Source of the DNA: Nitrospirales bacterium
Lineage (GTDB): Bacteria; Nitrospirota; Nitrospiria; Nitrospirales; UBA2166
NCBI GenBank assembly: GCA_029261375.1
Contig: JAJDBL010000132.1
Span: forward strand, 1-5,655
Direction of reading: 5' to 3'
Length of the DNA: 5,655 nt
Below the pieces are notes generated by a model. It was not told the origin of the DNA and made no database searches. It saw only the letters and a list, made by a program, of their open reading frames with translations. Made by a program: the position numbers and the translations under genes. This document shows positions 1-5,655 of this stretch, piece after piece. Every line of letters begins with the position of its first letter. Position 1 is the first letter of the stretch.

Positions 1-99
1 GTATTACTCGGTGAGCTTTTCGGTGGATACCTGGGGGCAGTTAGTTTCGCAGCGATTGATTGTGGGGACGGTAGGCTTGTTGACGCACCGTCTCAATAG
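1..99 (+). CDS. possible 3' end of an upstream gene, product unknown
   Basis: Reading from base 1, this frame is open for 32 codons to a TAG at 97-99. The residues (starting VLLGELFGGYLGAV and ending LVDAPSQ) are rich in Gly, Ala, Val and Leu, and about half the codons start with G, which is typical of real coding frames. I do not recognise a family. A competing frame, open from base 2 to a TGA at 260-262, is longer (86 codons), but its later part is Arg/Thr/Ser-rich with no recognisable motif and looks less protein-like. Only one of the two can be the true tail, and neither may be. The choice depends on sequence to the left of the window. Confidence 0.3.
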   Translation, partial: VLLGELFGGYLGAVSFAAIDCGDGRLVDAPSQ

Positions 100-392
100 A
101 CATTCAAGACGGCGAGGTAGGGTACGAGTCGTTCGTGAGAGAACCCCCCAAACGCCTACCTGCTTTGTTGTGAGTGGTCGTCTAGTTTTCGGCGCTCCAA
201 CCCTTTCCGGAACGGTCCATCTGGAAACCTCCAATCTCAGCGTGGACGAGACAGAGAGATGAATCGCAAATTCAACAGACGAACACTTGGCCTAATTCAG
301 ACCCGTGAGCATGGGATAGCTTTCCGGGGGATCGCCGTACAACACGCACCCCTGACGCATTTCGCCCCTTGCTTTAGAGTGACTACCTAAGA
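100..392 (+). other. gene-free upstream region / probable leader of the amidotransferase gene
   Basis: This stretch of about 290 bases has no reading frame with recognisable protein character. It precedes the first clear gene of the cluster, so a promoter and 5' untranslated leader may lie here. I looked for sigma-70 hexamers and the sigma-54 GG/GC signature and found only poor matches. No stem-loop followed by a T-run is visible, so no intrinsic terminator for an upstream gene can be named. The most ordered element is an interrupted palindrome at 202-215, listed separately. If the alternative frame ending at 262 is real, the gene-free part shrinks to 263-392. Confidence 0.45.
202..215. promoter_or_regulatory. 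14-base interrupted palindrome, possible protein-binding site
   Basis: The sequence CCTTTCCGGAACGG is symmetric about its centre except for one pair: the core TTCCGGAA (205-212) is a perfect 8-base palindrome, flanked after one mismatched base on each side by CC and GG. It lies about 180 bases before the amidotransferase start, where an operator could sit. A short palindrome of this kind can occur by chance, and no regulator is encoded in the window, so this is a weak candidate only. Confidence 0.15.
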
Positions 393-2279
393 ATGTGTGG
401 TATTGCAGGAACGTACAAGTTCCGCTCACAAGCGGCAGCGGATCATACCGCTGTAGAACGCATGACTGCGAGCATGAGCCATCGTGGGCCAGACGATCAT
501 GGTGTTCATATTGATGGGTCTGTAGGGCTCGGGCATCGGCGGTTGAGCATTTTGGATCTGAGTAATCGTGGGCGTCAGCCCATGACAACCAAGGATGGGC
601 GGTATGTCATTGTGTATAACGGGGAGATCTACAACTACGTTGAGCGTCGCAGGGAGCTCGAAGCTGGAGGTTATGGGTTTCAGACAGACACTGATACTGA
701 AGTCCTTCTCGCGCTGTATGCTCAATATGGCGCGAAATGTTTAGAACGCATCAATGGAATGTTCGCGTTTGCCGTGTGGGATTCGGTGGAAGGAGAACTT
801 TTTCTGGCAAGAGATCGGGTGGGAATTAAGCCACTGTATTACGCTGAAACTCGTGATGGCCTAGTGTTTGCCTCAGAGATAAAATCTCTTCTCGCGTCTC
901 AAGAGGTGTCTGCTCAGGTAGCAATACCGGCAATTGATAGGTACATGACGTATGGCTATGTTCCGGGCGCAGACACCCTTTTCAACGGCATCAAGAAACT
1001 TCGTCCCGGCTTTGCGCTTCGGGCAAATTCAATGGGTCTCACTACGGAAGCCTATTGGGACCTCAAATATGTACCGAATCTACATCGGTCCGCAGAGGAG
1101 ACCGCAGATGAACTTCGAGCGTTGCTCATCAATGCGGCAGAGATTCATATGCGTAGTGACGTGCCCATAGGGGTATTCCTGAGCGGTGGCCTTGATTCAA
1201 GTGCGATGGTAGCACTCCTGGCTGAGGCGGGTGTCCGAGACCTCAAGACGTTCTCGGTCGCCTATCACGAAGCACAGTATGACGAGACTCGCTATGCGCG
1301 GATAGTTGCGGACCATTTCCACACTGATCACCACGAGCTCTATATCGATCCCAAAGACTTTCTCGAGTGTATTCCACGGTTTGTGTGGCACATGGATGAG
1401 CCGGTCACTGAAGCCGCTGCTATTTCGCTCTATTTGGTTGCAAAGCTACTTCGCGAGCACGTGACGGTGGCCCTTTCCGGAGAAGGAGCTGACGAACTTT
1501 TTGCGGGGTATGCGATCTACCAGTACATGCAATGGATTGAACACTACCGAAAAATCCCGGAGGGTGTTCGCAATTCGGTCATTGCGCCGCTATTAGGCGC
1601 GACCGGGCACACGAAAATCCGTAAGTATTTGCGCTTGGCGCGTCAACCGCTCGAAGAGCGCTATCTGGGTGTCTCCCTCCACGATGTGGGCTACAAAGAC
1701 ATCCTTTATACGAATGAGTTTCGGGAGGTGATCCATGCACACCCATGCCGGGATTCGCTCGCAGAGTCATATTCGAAAACGCGGGGCGATGATGTGCTCA
1801 CTCGTATGCTCTACAGTGATCTCAAGGGCTGGCTTGTTGATGATCTACTTATTAAGGCCGACAAGATGACGATGGCAAACTCGGTAGAACTGCGAGTCCC
1901 GTTCTTAGACTATCGCCTTGTGGAGTTTGCAGCGACCGTCCCATCCGGGATGAAAATTCGCAACGGCCAGGTGAAATGGATTCTCAAAGAAGCGATGAAG
2001 GATCGCCTCCCACGAGAAATCGTGACGAGGGAGAAAGTAGGGTTTCCTACCCCGCTTGCGCTGATGTTCCAGCGTGATCTGTCAGGGTATCTTCGAGAGC
2101 TACTCTTGTCAGAACAGTGCCTGAACCGTATGTACTTTCACCGCCACGCCGTCGAGAGGCTGATTGAGGAACATGTCAGTCAGCGACATGATCACCACAA
2201 GGTGCTCTGGCAGCTCGTAGTTTTGGAGGAATGGCACAGGCAGTTTATTGACCAGAATACTTGCGGTATCGCGGCATAG
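393..2279 (+). CDS. asnB: glutamine-hydrolysing asparagine synthetase-type amidotransferase (polysaccharide-cluster AsnB family)
   Basis: A complete 628-residue class II amidotransferase with an ATP-dependent synthetase domain. The N-terminal half (about 1-210) releases ammonia from glutamine: it begins MCGIAG, so Cys2 becomes the N-terminal nucleophile after Met removal, and it keeps RGPDD (31-35), GHRRLSI (47-53), YNGEIYN (75-81) and the DTDTEV glutamine-site segment (99-104). The C-terminal half carries the ATP-pyrophosphatase loop SGGLDSS (264-270), DEP (335-337), SGEGADELFAGY (362-373), KADKMTMANSVELRVPFLD (488-506) and a HDHHKVLW-type tail (599-606). All catalytic motifs look intact, so an active enzyme is expected. 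The start is fixed because Cys must follow Met; only a weak, distant GAG (377-379) serves as ribosome site. At 628 residues it is longer than E. coli AsnB (about 554) and matches the long form seen in exosortase-type polysaccharide loci. Beside three glycosyltransferases it more likely amidates a sugar carboxylate or related polymer group than makes asparagine for the cell, but the true substrate cannot be read from sequence. Confidence 0.95.
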   Translation: MCGIAGTYKFRSQAAADHTAVERMTASMSHRGPDDHGVHIDGSVGLGHRRLSILDLSNRGRQPMTTKDGRYVIVYNGEIYNYVERRRELEAGGYGFQTDTDTEVLLALYAQYGAKCLERINGMFAFAVWDSVEGELFLARDRVGIKPLYYAETRDGLVFASEIKSLLASQEVSAQVAIPAIDRYMTYGYVPGADTLFNGIKKLRPGFALRANSMGLTTEAYWDLKYVPNLHRSAEETADELRALLINAAEIHMRSDVPIGVFLSGGLDSSAMVALLAEAGVRDLKTFSVAYHEAQYDETRYARIVADHFHTDHHELYIDPKDFLECIPRFVWHMDEPVTEAAAISLYLVAKLLREHVTVALSGEGADELFAGYAIYQYMQWIEHYRKIPEGVRNSVIAPLLGATGHTKIRKYLRLARQPLEERYLGVSLHDVGYKDILYTNEFREVIHAHPCRDSLAESYSKTRGDDVLTRMLYSDLKGWLVDDLLIKADKMTMANSVELRVPFLDYRLVEFAATVPSGMKIRNGQVKWILKEAMKDRLPREIVTREKVGFPTPLALMFQRDLSGYLRELLLSEQCLNRMYFHRHAVERLIEEHVSQRHDHHKVLWQLVVLEEWHRQFIDQNTCGIAA

Positions 2280-2291
2280 CTTTAGGTCGCT

Positions 2292-3434
2292 GTGAGTCAA
2301 CAGGTACGCATTGTCCATCTGGCCACGAGGCTAATTTTTGCTGGCACTGGCCATGTCGTCGCCAGTCTTGTCCGGGGAATGCCTTCTCCGCGATATCGAT
2401 CAATTATCTGGTGTCTCGAAGAGGCTGATGCGTTAGGTCTGGCATTGCGGGCTGAAGGACATGAGGTCGTGGAACTCGGGAAACGCTGGCGTTGGGATGT
2501 GCGTCTCTTTGTGAGAATCGCTACGCTCCTCAGGAAAGAACGGATCGACATATTGCATTGCCACGACGAACTCGGCTGGTTTTACGGCACAATCGGCGCA
2601 CGGCTAGCTGGTATGCCACAAGTTTTGGTGACGATGCACGGGAGGCGTCCTGACATTTCCACGCGACACCTGTTTGAACAGAAGGCTCTTGCTGCGCTCA
2701 CGATGACCATCGTCAATGTTTCATCCTACCTCAGGCAGCAAATTATTGATGAGCTGGGGGTCGCACCTCCAAAAGCAGCGTTGATCCGAAATGGCGTTAC
2801 GCTGGCGTCACGGCCCAGTTCTGACGCGCGCGCACGCGCGCGCGCGCTCTTAGATGTGTCGGATGATGCCCAGGTGGTGGGCTGTGTCGGCCGTTTGGAT
2901 ACTATCAAGAATTTGGACCTCCTCATAGAAGCAATTGCCGATGCTTGTCATGCTGTTCCGCGTCTTCGCCTCATGCTGATAGGTGAAGGCCCTTGTTTAG
3001 AGCACCTGAACCGTAAAGTGGCTGACCTGCGACTCAATGAGGTGGTCGTGTTTGTGGGTCTGAGAAAAGACGTCGCGGAACTTCTGCCAGGGTTGGATCT
3101 GTACGTATGCAGCTCTGACTACGAAGGTGTGTCTCTTAGTATATTAGAGGCCATGGTCGCGGAGCTTGCCGTCGTCGCAACGGCGGTCGGTGGAAATACT
3201 GAGATCATTTGCCATAACGAGACTGGAATTCTAGTTCAACCGCGGAACCGCCAAGCCATGGCCAATGCCGTCATCGCTCTTTTCACTGATGAGGCAAAAC
3301 GCCAGTCTCTTGGTGTAAAAGCAAGGCATGCCATAGAGAAAAATTTCAACATGGATCGCATGATTAGTGACTACGATTGTCTTTATCAATCAATGCTGCC
3401 TGATTCTCGCATCGGGGGTCGCACCGTTTGCTAG
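2292..3434 (+). CDS. GT4 family glycosyltransferase (GT-B fold), first of three
   Basis: A 380-residue retaining glycosyltransferase, expected at the cytoplasmic face of the membrane, transferring a sugar from a nucleotide-sugar donor to a growing lipid-linked glycan. The N-terminal acceptor domain (about 1-175) has a glycine loop (FAGTGHVV, 16-23), LHCHDELGWFYG (88-99) and VTMHGR (113-118). The C-terminal donor domain opens with GCVGRLDTIKNLDLL (197-211), continues with LIGEGP (229-234), and carries the GT4 E-x7-E pair, Glu278 and Glu286, in EGVSLSILEAM, followed by VATAVGGNTEII (295-306). No signal peptide or membrane span is seen. Start: GTG at 2292. The frame has a TAG at 2283-2285, so nothing further upstream is possible, and AGGT (2284-2287) is a short ribosome site 4 bases before it. 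Only 12 bases separate it from the amidotransferase stop, which argues for cotranscription. It resembles the 'Stp2' sugar transferases of exosortase loci in general layout, but sugar specificity is unknown. A slippery CG tract lies in the interdomain linker. Confidence 0.94.
   Translation: MSQQVRIVHLATRLIFAGTGHVVASLVRGMPSPRYRSIIWCLEEADALGLALRAEGHEVVELGKRWRWDVRLFVRIATLLRKERIDILHCHDELGWFYGTIGARLAGMPQVLVTMHGRRPDISTRHLFEQKALAALTMTIVNVSSYLRQQIIDELGVAPPKAALIRNGVTLASRPSSDARARARALLDVSDDAQVVGCVGRLDTIKNLDLLIEAIADACHAVPRLRLMLIGEGPCLEHLNRKVADLRLNEVVVFVGLRKDVAELLPGLDLYVCSSDYEGVSLSILEAMVAELAVVATAVGGNTEIICHNETGILVQPRNRQAMANAVIALFTDEAKRQSLGVKARHAIEKNFNMDRMISDYDCLYQSMLPDSRIGGRTVC
2824..2847. repeat. 24-base alternating purine-pyrimidine (CG)n tract inside the glycosyltransferase gene
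   Basis: Bases 2824-2847 alternate purine and pyrimidine without a break: an AC, four CG-type steps, one AC interruption at 2834-2835, then an unbroken CG run to 2847. In frame it encodes the Ala-Arg repeat at residues 179-185 (ARARARA), in the linker between the two domains of the glycosyltransferase. Such tracts are classic Z-DNA formers under negative supercoiling and can gain or lose dinucleotide units in replication. A shift of 2 bases either way would truncate the protein at once (stops at 2851-2853 or 2864-2866). The tract itself is directly visible; instability is inference. Confidence 0.85.
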
Positions 3435-3435
3435 G

Positions 3436-3480
3436 ATGAACCGAGAGCGACGGAGAATGAACCTACACACGTCGAAATGA
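3436..3480 (+). CDS. 14-codon mini reading frame bridging two glycosyltransferase genes (candidate coupling peptide)
   Basis: An ATG at 3436 follows the preceding gene's TAG (3432-3434) after a single base. The frame encodes MNRERRRMNLHTSK and ends at TGA 3478-3480, which overlaps the next gene's ATG (3477) as ATGA. The next gene has no well-placed ribosome site of its own: the only purine run, GGAG at 3452-3455, lies 21 bases before its ATG, too far for normal initiation. A ribosome finishing gene 2 could restart at 3436, translate the short peptide and restart again at 3477. This would be translational coupling rather than a functional peptide. A frame of this length can also arise by chance, so confidence is low. 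Confidence 0.22.
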   Translation: MNRERRRMNLHTSK

Positions 3481-4880
3481 ATAAAGAGAATTTCGACGCA
3501 TCCGATGGATCCGGCAGTAGCCTCCGTCGCGCCCGCACCATACTGCTTATCGCCTATTATTTTCCACCAAACCAAACTAGTGGTGCGTGGCGACCGTATT
3601 TCTTGGTGAAGCACTTGGCGGCTCTGGGGTGGCGGTCTATCGTCATTACGATCCCCGAGGAAGACGGGTGTGGAGATAAATCCGTCACCGAAAGCGATGT
3701 TCCAGGAATGATCGCGATTCGCATTGGTTTTGCTAATGCCCGGAAGTGGCTCACGAAGATTGGGCGGACGGTGTGGCCAAAGCGAAAGGGCATCGTCGCC
3801 ACGGACAGTACTCGATCTGCCGAGACTGATGCCAGGAGTTCGCTACGCCGTTTGTTGAGTGATCTGATCGAAGAGAATTGCCTGTATCCTGACGATAAAG
3901 TTGGATGGGCTCTTAAAGCTGCTCTCTCAGGGAAGCGGGCTGATGCGATGTATGGTTGTGATGTGATTTATGCAACCGGTAAACCCTGGAGCTCCTTGCT
4001 CGTTGGGGCCATCCTCAAGCAGATTCTCCACAAACCACTCGTGGTCGAATTTCGAGACCCCTGGTACGATAATCCCTACGACCAACGAAGGTTTTTCTGG
4101 GCTAACATGTTGGACTTGATGTTGGAAGGCTGGGTCATACGAAGGGCCGACCGGGTGGTGACGTTGACTAAAGAGATGGGAGAAGCCATGGTGAGTCGCC
4201 ATGGTGATCGCATTCGTGACAAACTCACACCCATCACAAATGGATACACGGTGCCATCTCCCGTCTCAACTGCCCATTTCCCGCCATCGCGTCCTGGAAA
4301 CGGTACGTTTTCGCTTATACATGCTGGAGAGTTATATGGAAAACGCAATGTACGCCCACTTCTGGAGGCATTGTCCGACCTGATTTGTGCGGGAGTTATC
4401 CCCTTGGGTAAAGTCAAGCTTGATCTGCTAGGAGCAGACCACCTCGATGACCATAAGGTTGATGTCCTACTTCAGCAGCCACCACTATCAGAGGTCGTGA
4501 CTGTCACTCCACGTGTTTCATTCGCTGAGTGTCACAAGCGACTGGCAACATCAGATCTATTATTAATCCTGCAACCCGACGCGCCGTTGCAGATTCCTCG
4601 AAAGCTGTTCGACTACCTTGCCTATGGCCGTCCAATTCTGGCGATCGCGTCGCCAGGCGCAACGGCTTCGTTGATGCGGGAGGAACATCTTGGCAAGGTC
4701 GTGGAGAATCACCGAGAGGAGATTGGGAACGCCCTTGCCGCAGCATACCGTAGTTTTGTGGCTGGAGAGATGCAAGGACCGACGGTTGAAGCCTGCGCTT
4801 TGCATACCAACATGGCTGTGGCCGGACGGGTCGATACCCTGCTGCGTGAGACTCTTGAGCCGCATCTTAGTGTTCCGTGA
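3477..4880 (+). CDS. glycosyltransferase of the GT-B / GT4-like 'FRDPW' type
   Basis: A 467-residue protein with glycosyltransferase architecture but more divergent than its neighbours. After a polar stretch of about 20 residues comes ILLIAYYFPPNQTSGAWRP (22-40), the usual start of these enzymes (YYFPP, Gly, Arg). Next are YPDDKVGW (137-144), VIYATGKPWSS (163-173) and VVEFRDPWYDNPY (189-201), a set that marks a known family of cell-surface glycan transferases. The donor domain shows ITNGY (253-257), LIHAGELYGKRN (280-291), LDLLGA (315-320) and IPRKLFDYLAYGRPILAI (373-390). In that last motif the usual second Glu of the GT4 E-x7-E pair is Asp379, as often seen in this branch. No signal peptide or membrane span is evident. 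ATG 3477 is the first start codon of any kind after the previous gene's stop, which lies in the same frame; a conventional ribosome site is missing. The C-terminus shows no sign of truncation. It probably adds one sugar of the repeat unit; donor and acceptor are unknown. Confidence 0.92.
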   Translation: MNKENFDASDGSGSSLRRARTILLIAYYFPPNQTSGAWRPYFLVKHLAALGWRSIVITIPEEDGCGDKSVTESDVPGMIAIRIGFANARKWLTKIGRTVWPKRKGIVATDSTRSAETDARSSLRRLLSDLIEENCLYPDDKVGWALKAALSGKRADAMYGCDVIYATGKPWSSLLVGAILKQILHKPLVVEFRDPWYDNPYDQRRFFWANMLDLMLEGWVIRRADRVVTLTKEMGEAMVSRHGDRIRDKLTPITNGYTVPSPVSTAHFPPSRPGNGTFSLIHAGELYGKRNVRPLLEALSDLICAGVIPLGKVKLDLLGADHLDDHKVDVLLQQPPLSEVVTVTPRVSFAECHKRLATSDLLLILQPDAPLQIPRKLFDYLAYGRPILAIASPGATASLMREEHLGKVVENHREEIGNALAAAYRSFVAGEMQGPTVEACALHTNMAVAGRVDTLLRETLEPHLSVP

Positions 4881-5006
4881 CGTTCGCCAGGAGCGCAACC
4901 TCTCTCCGCAGCCGTGGCAATTGGGCTGGGAAGAATGTCTCGTCTGCGAGAGTAAAAGGCTTGTGTCTGGAGTGCGAGTAGAAATGTATTCTTCTGGTTG
5001 TTTCTG
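4881..5006 (+). other. 126-base spacer between the second and third glycosyltransferase genes
   Basis: No gene is supported here. AGGAG at 4889-4893 looks like a ribosome site, but no start codon lies at a useful distance after it. A small stem-loop can be drawn at 4938-4951 (TCTCG, four-base loop, CGAGA), but no T-run follows, so it is not an intrinsic terminator. The region just before the next ATG (4989-5006) is T-rich and lacks any Shine-Dalgarno-like purine run. The spacer is long compared with the 12- and 42-base gaps upstream, so a separate promoter or processing site could lie here, though I cannot point to one. Confidence 0.4.
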
Positions 5007-5655
5007 ATGCTGAAAACGGATCTTCGTGTTCTGACGTACACGAATCTTTTTCCCAATCATATAAAGCCCAATAGCGGTATTTTCATCAAGCATCGAATGA
5101 AAACATTTATGAATGAGGCTCAAGCCGAATTAGATGTCGTGGCCCCCGTCCCGTATTTTCCGAAACTCCCGTGGCGGACACGATGGGCGGATGCGAGTCG
5201 CATTCGAAGGACTGAGGTGCTCGACGGTCTTCGCATCTATCACCCGCGATATCTTGTGATCCCGAAGCTTGGCATGCGGACACATGGGAGTGCGATGTAT
5301 TGGGCGACGCGTCGCTTGGTTTGTCGTCTACATCGCGAGCGACGCTACGATCTCATCGATGCGCACTGGATCTATCCTGATGGCTGGGCTGCGGTCAACC
5401 TTGCCAAGGTCCTCGACCTACCGGTCGTTCTCAGCGCGCGCGGCAACGACATCAATGAGTATATTGATCTTCCAGCCATACGCCCTCTGATTGTATGGAG
5501 TCTTCAACAATGTGATCACATCATCAGTGTGTGTCAGGCATTGAAGGACATGATGGTTTCATTGGGCATTGCAGAGTCTAAAGTTTCAGTGGTTGGTAAC
5601 GGGGTTGATGTCGACACGTTTTACCCAATTCCCAAAGCAGAGGCACGCAATCGTT
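5007..5655 (+). CDS. GT4 family glycosyltransferase, N-terminal part, cut by the window edge
   Basis: The first 216 residues of a GT-B glycosyltransferase, covering the acceptor domain and the start of the donor domain. Typical features are LTYTNLFPNHIKPNSGIFI (9-27), a 'FPn...p..GiF' start seen in TuaC-like and other exopolysaccharide transferases; DLIDAHWIYPDGWAA (115-129); VVLSARGNDINEY (140-152); ISVCQALKDMM (173-183); and VVGNGVDVDTFYP (195-207), the conserved hinge that leads into the nucleotide-sugar-binding domain. The catalytic E-x7-E region would lie beyond the edge; family members are usually 370-420 residues. The frame is open back to a TAA at 4953-4955. ATG 5007 is chosen because the conserved N-terminus begins right after it. 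A TTG at 4998 is possible, and an ATG at 5097 would remove the conserved start. There is no clear ribosome site. The ATG overlaps a TGA (5005-5007) that belongs to a non-coding frame. Confidence 0.93.
   Translation, partial: MLKTDLRVLTYTNLFPNHIKPNSGIFIKHRMKTFMNEAQAELDVVAPVPYFPKLPWRTRWADASRIRRTEVLDGLRIYHPRYLVIPKLGMRTHGSAMYWATRRLVCRLHRERRYDLIDAHWIYPDGWAAVNLAKVLDLPVVLSARGNDINEYIDLPAIRPLIVWSLQQCDHIISVCQALKDMMVSLGIAESKVSVVGNGVDVDTFYPIPKAEARNR

Noticed and set aside
67..78. GACGGTAG stretch resembling the ops element recruited by RfaH in polysaccharide operon leaders
   Set aside because: Only about 8 of 12 positions match the E. coli element, it lies over 300 bases before the first gene, and it overlaps a possible upstream coding frame.
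80..107. TTGACG as a -35 box for a sigma-70 promoter
   Set aside because: The hexamer is good, but no acceptable -10 hexamer lies 16-18 bases downstream; the best candidates there match poorly.
144..149. Run of six C as a phase-variation tract
   Set aside because: It is too short to be notably slippery and is not in a convincing gene.
2172..2190. Inverted repeat CATGTC / GACATG with a 7-base loop
   Set aside because: It lies inside the conserved C-terminal coding region of the amidotransferase gene (HVSQRHD) and has no T-run; the protein sequence explains it.
3432..3476. Possible TAG read-through fusing genes 2 and 3 (same frame, 14 open codons between them)
   Set aside because: Sharing a frame has a one-in-three chance, both proteins are complete with normal ends, and there is no read-through signal visible after the TAG.
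4882..4898. Bulged stem GTTCGC / GCGCAAC after the gene 3 stop as a terminator
   Set aside because: The stem is short and bulged, and the following bases are C/T-mixed rather than a T-run.
4563..5123. Minus-strand open frame of 186 residues across the end of gene 3, the spacer and the start of gene 4
   Set aside because: It is antisense to two well-supported glycosyltransferase genes, has no recognisable motif and is rich in Ser, Arg, His and Cys, as expected for a shadow frame.

Overview
This window is a stretch of a bacterial surface-polysaccharide (exopolysaccharide or O-antigen type) biosynthesis cluster. All convincing genes lie on the + strand and follow one another like an operon: a glutamine-dependent asparagine-synthetase-type amidotransferase (393-2279), a GT4 glycosyltransferase (2292-3434), a second, divergent GT-B glycosyltransferase of the 'FRDPW' type (3477-4880), and a third GT4 glycosyltransferase that runs off the right edge (5007-5655). 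The base composition looks moderately GC-rich with mixed third positions. Nothing fixes the taxon. Gene content and the 628-residue AsnB form resemble exosortase/PEP-CTERM-type polysaccharide loci of Gram-negative-like bacteria (Nitrospirota and Pseudomonadota have such loci), but this is inference from family knowledge, not a match I could run.

Layout: bases 1-99 may hold the last 32 codons of an upstream gene. Bases 100-392 hold no gene I can defend and probably contain the leader of the amidotransferase gene. Genes 1 and 2 are separated by only 12 bases. Genes 2 and 3 are separated by 42 bases, filled almost exactly by a 14-codon mini reading frame. Genes 3 and 4 are separated by 126 bases with no clear signal.

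How the genes may work together: the three glycosyltransferases would add sugars in sequence to a lipid-linked repeat unit on the cytoplasmic face of the inner membrane. The amidotransferase would amidate a carboxylate, plausibly that of a uronic acid sugar or another polymer substituent, rather than make free asparagine. The priming transferase, flippase, polymerase and export genes are not in this window.

Points that deserve a second look are a 24-base alternating CG tract inside the first glycosyltransferase gene, where any 2-base slip gives a stop codon within about 20 bases, and the mini-frame that bridges genes 2 and 3. I see no tRNA, rRNA, CRISPR array, insertion sequence, riboswitch or convincing intrinsic terminator, and no clearly new biological system.
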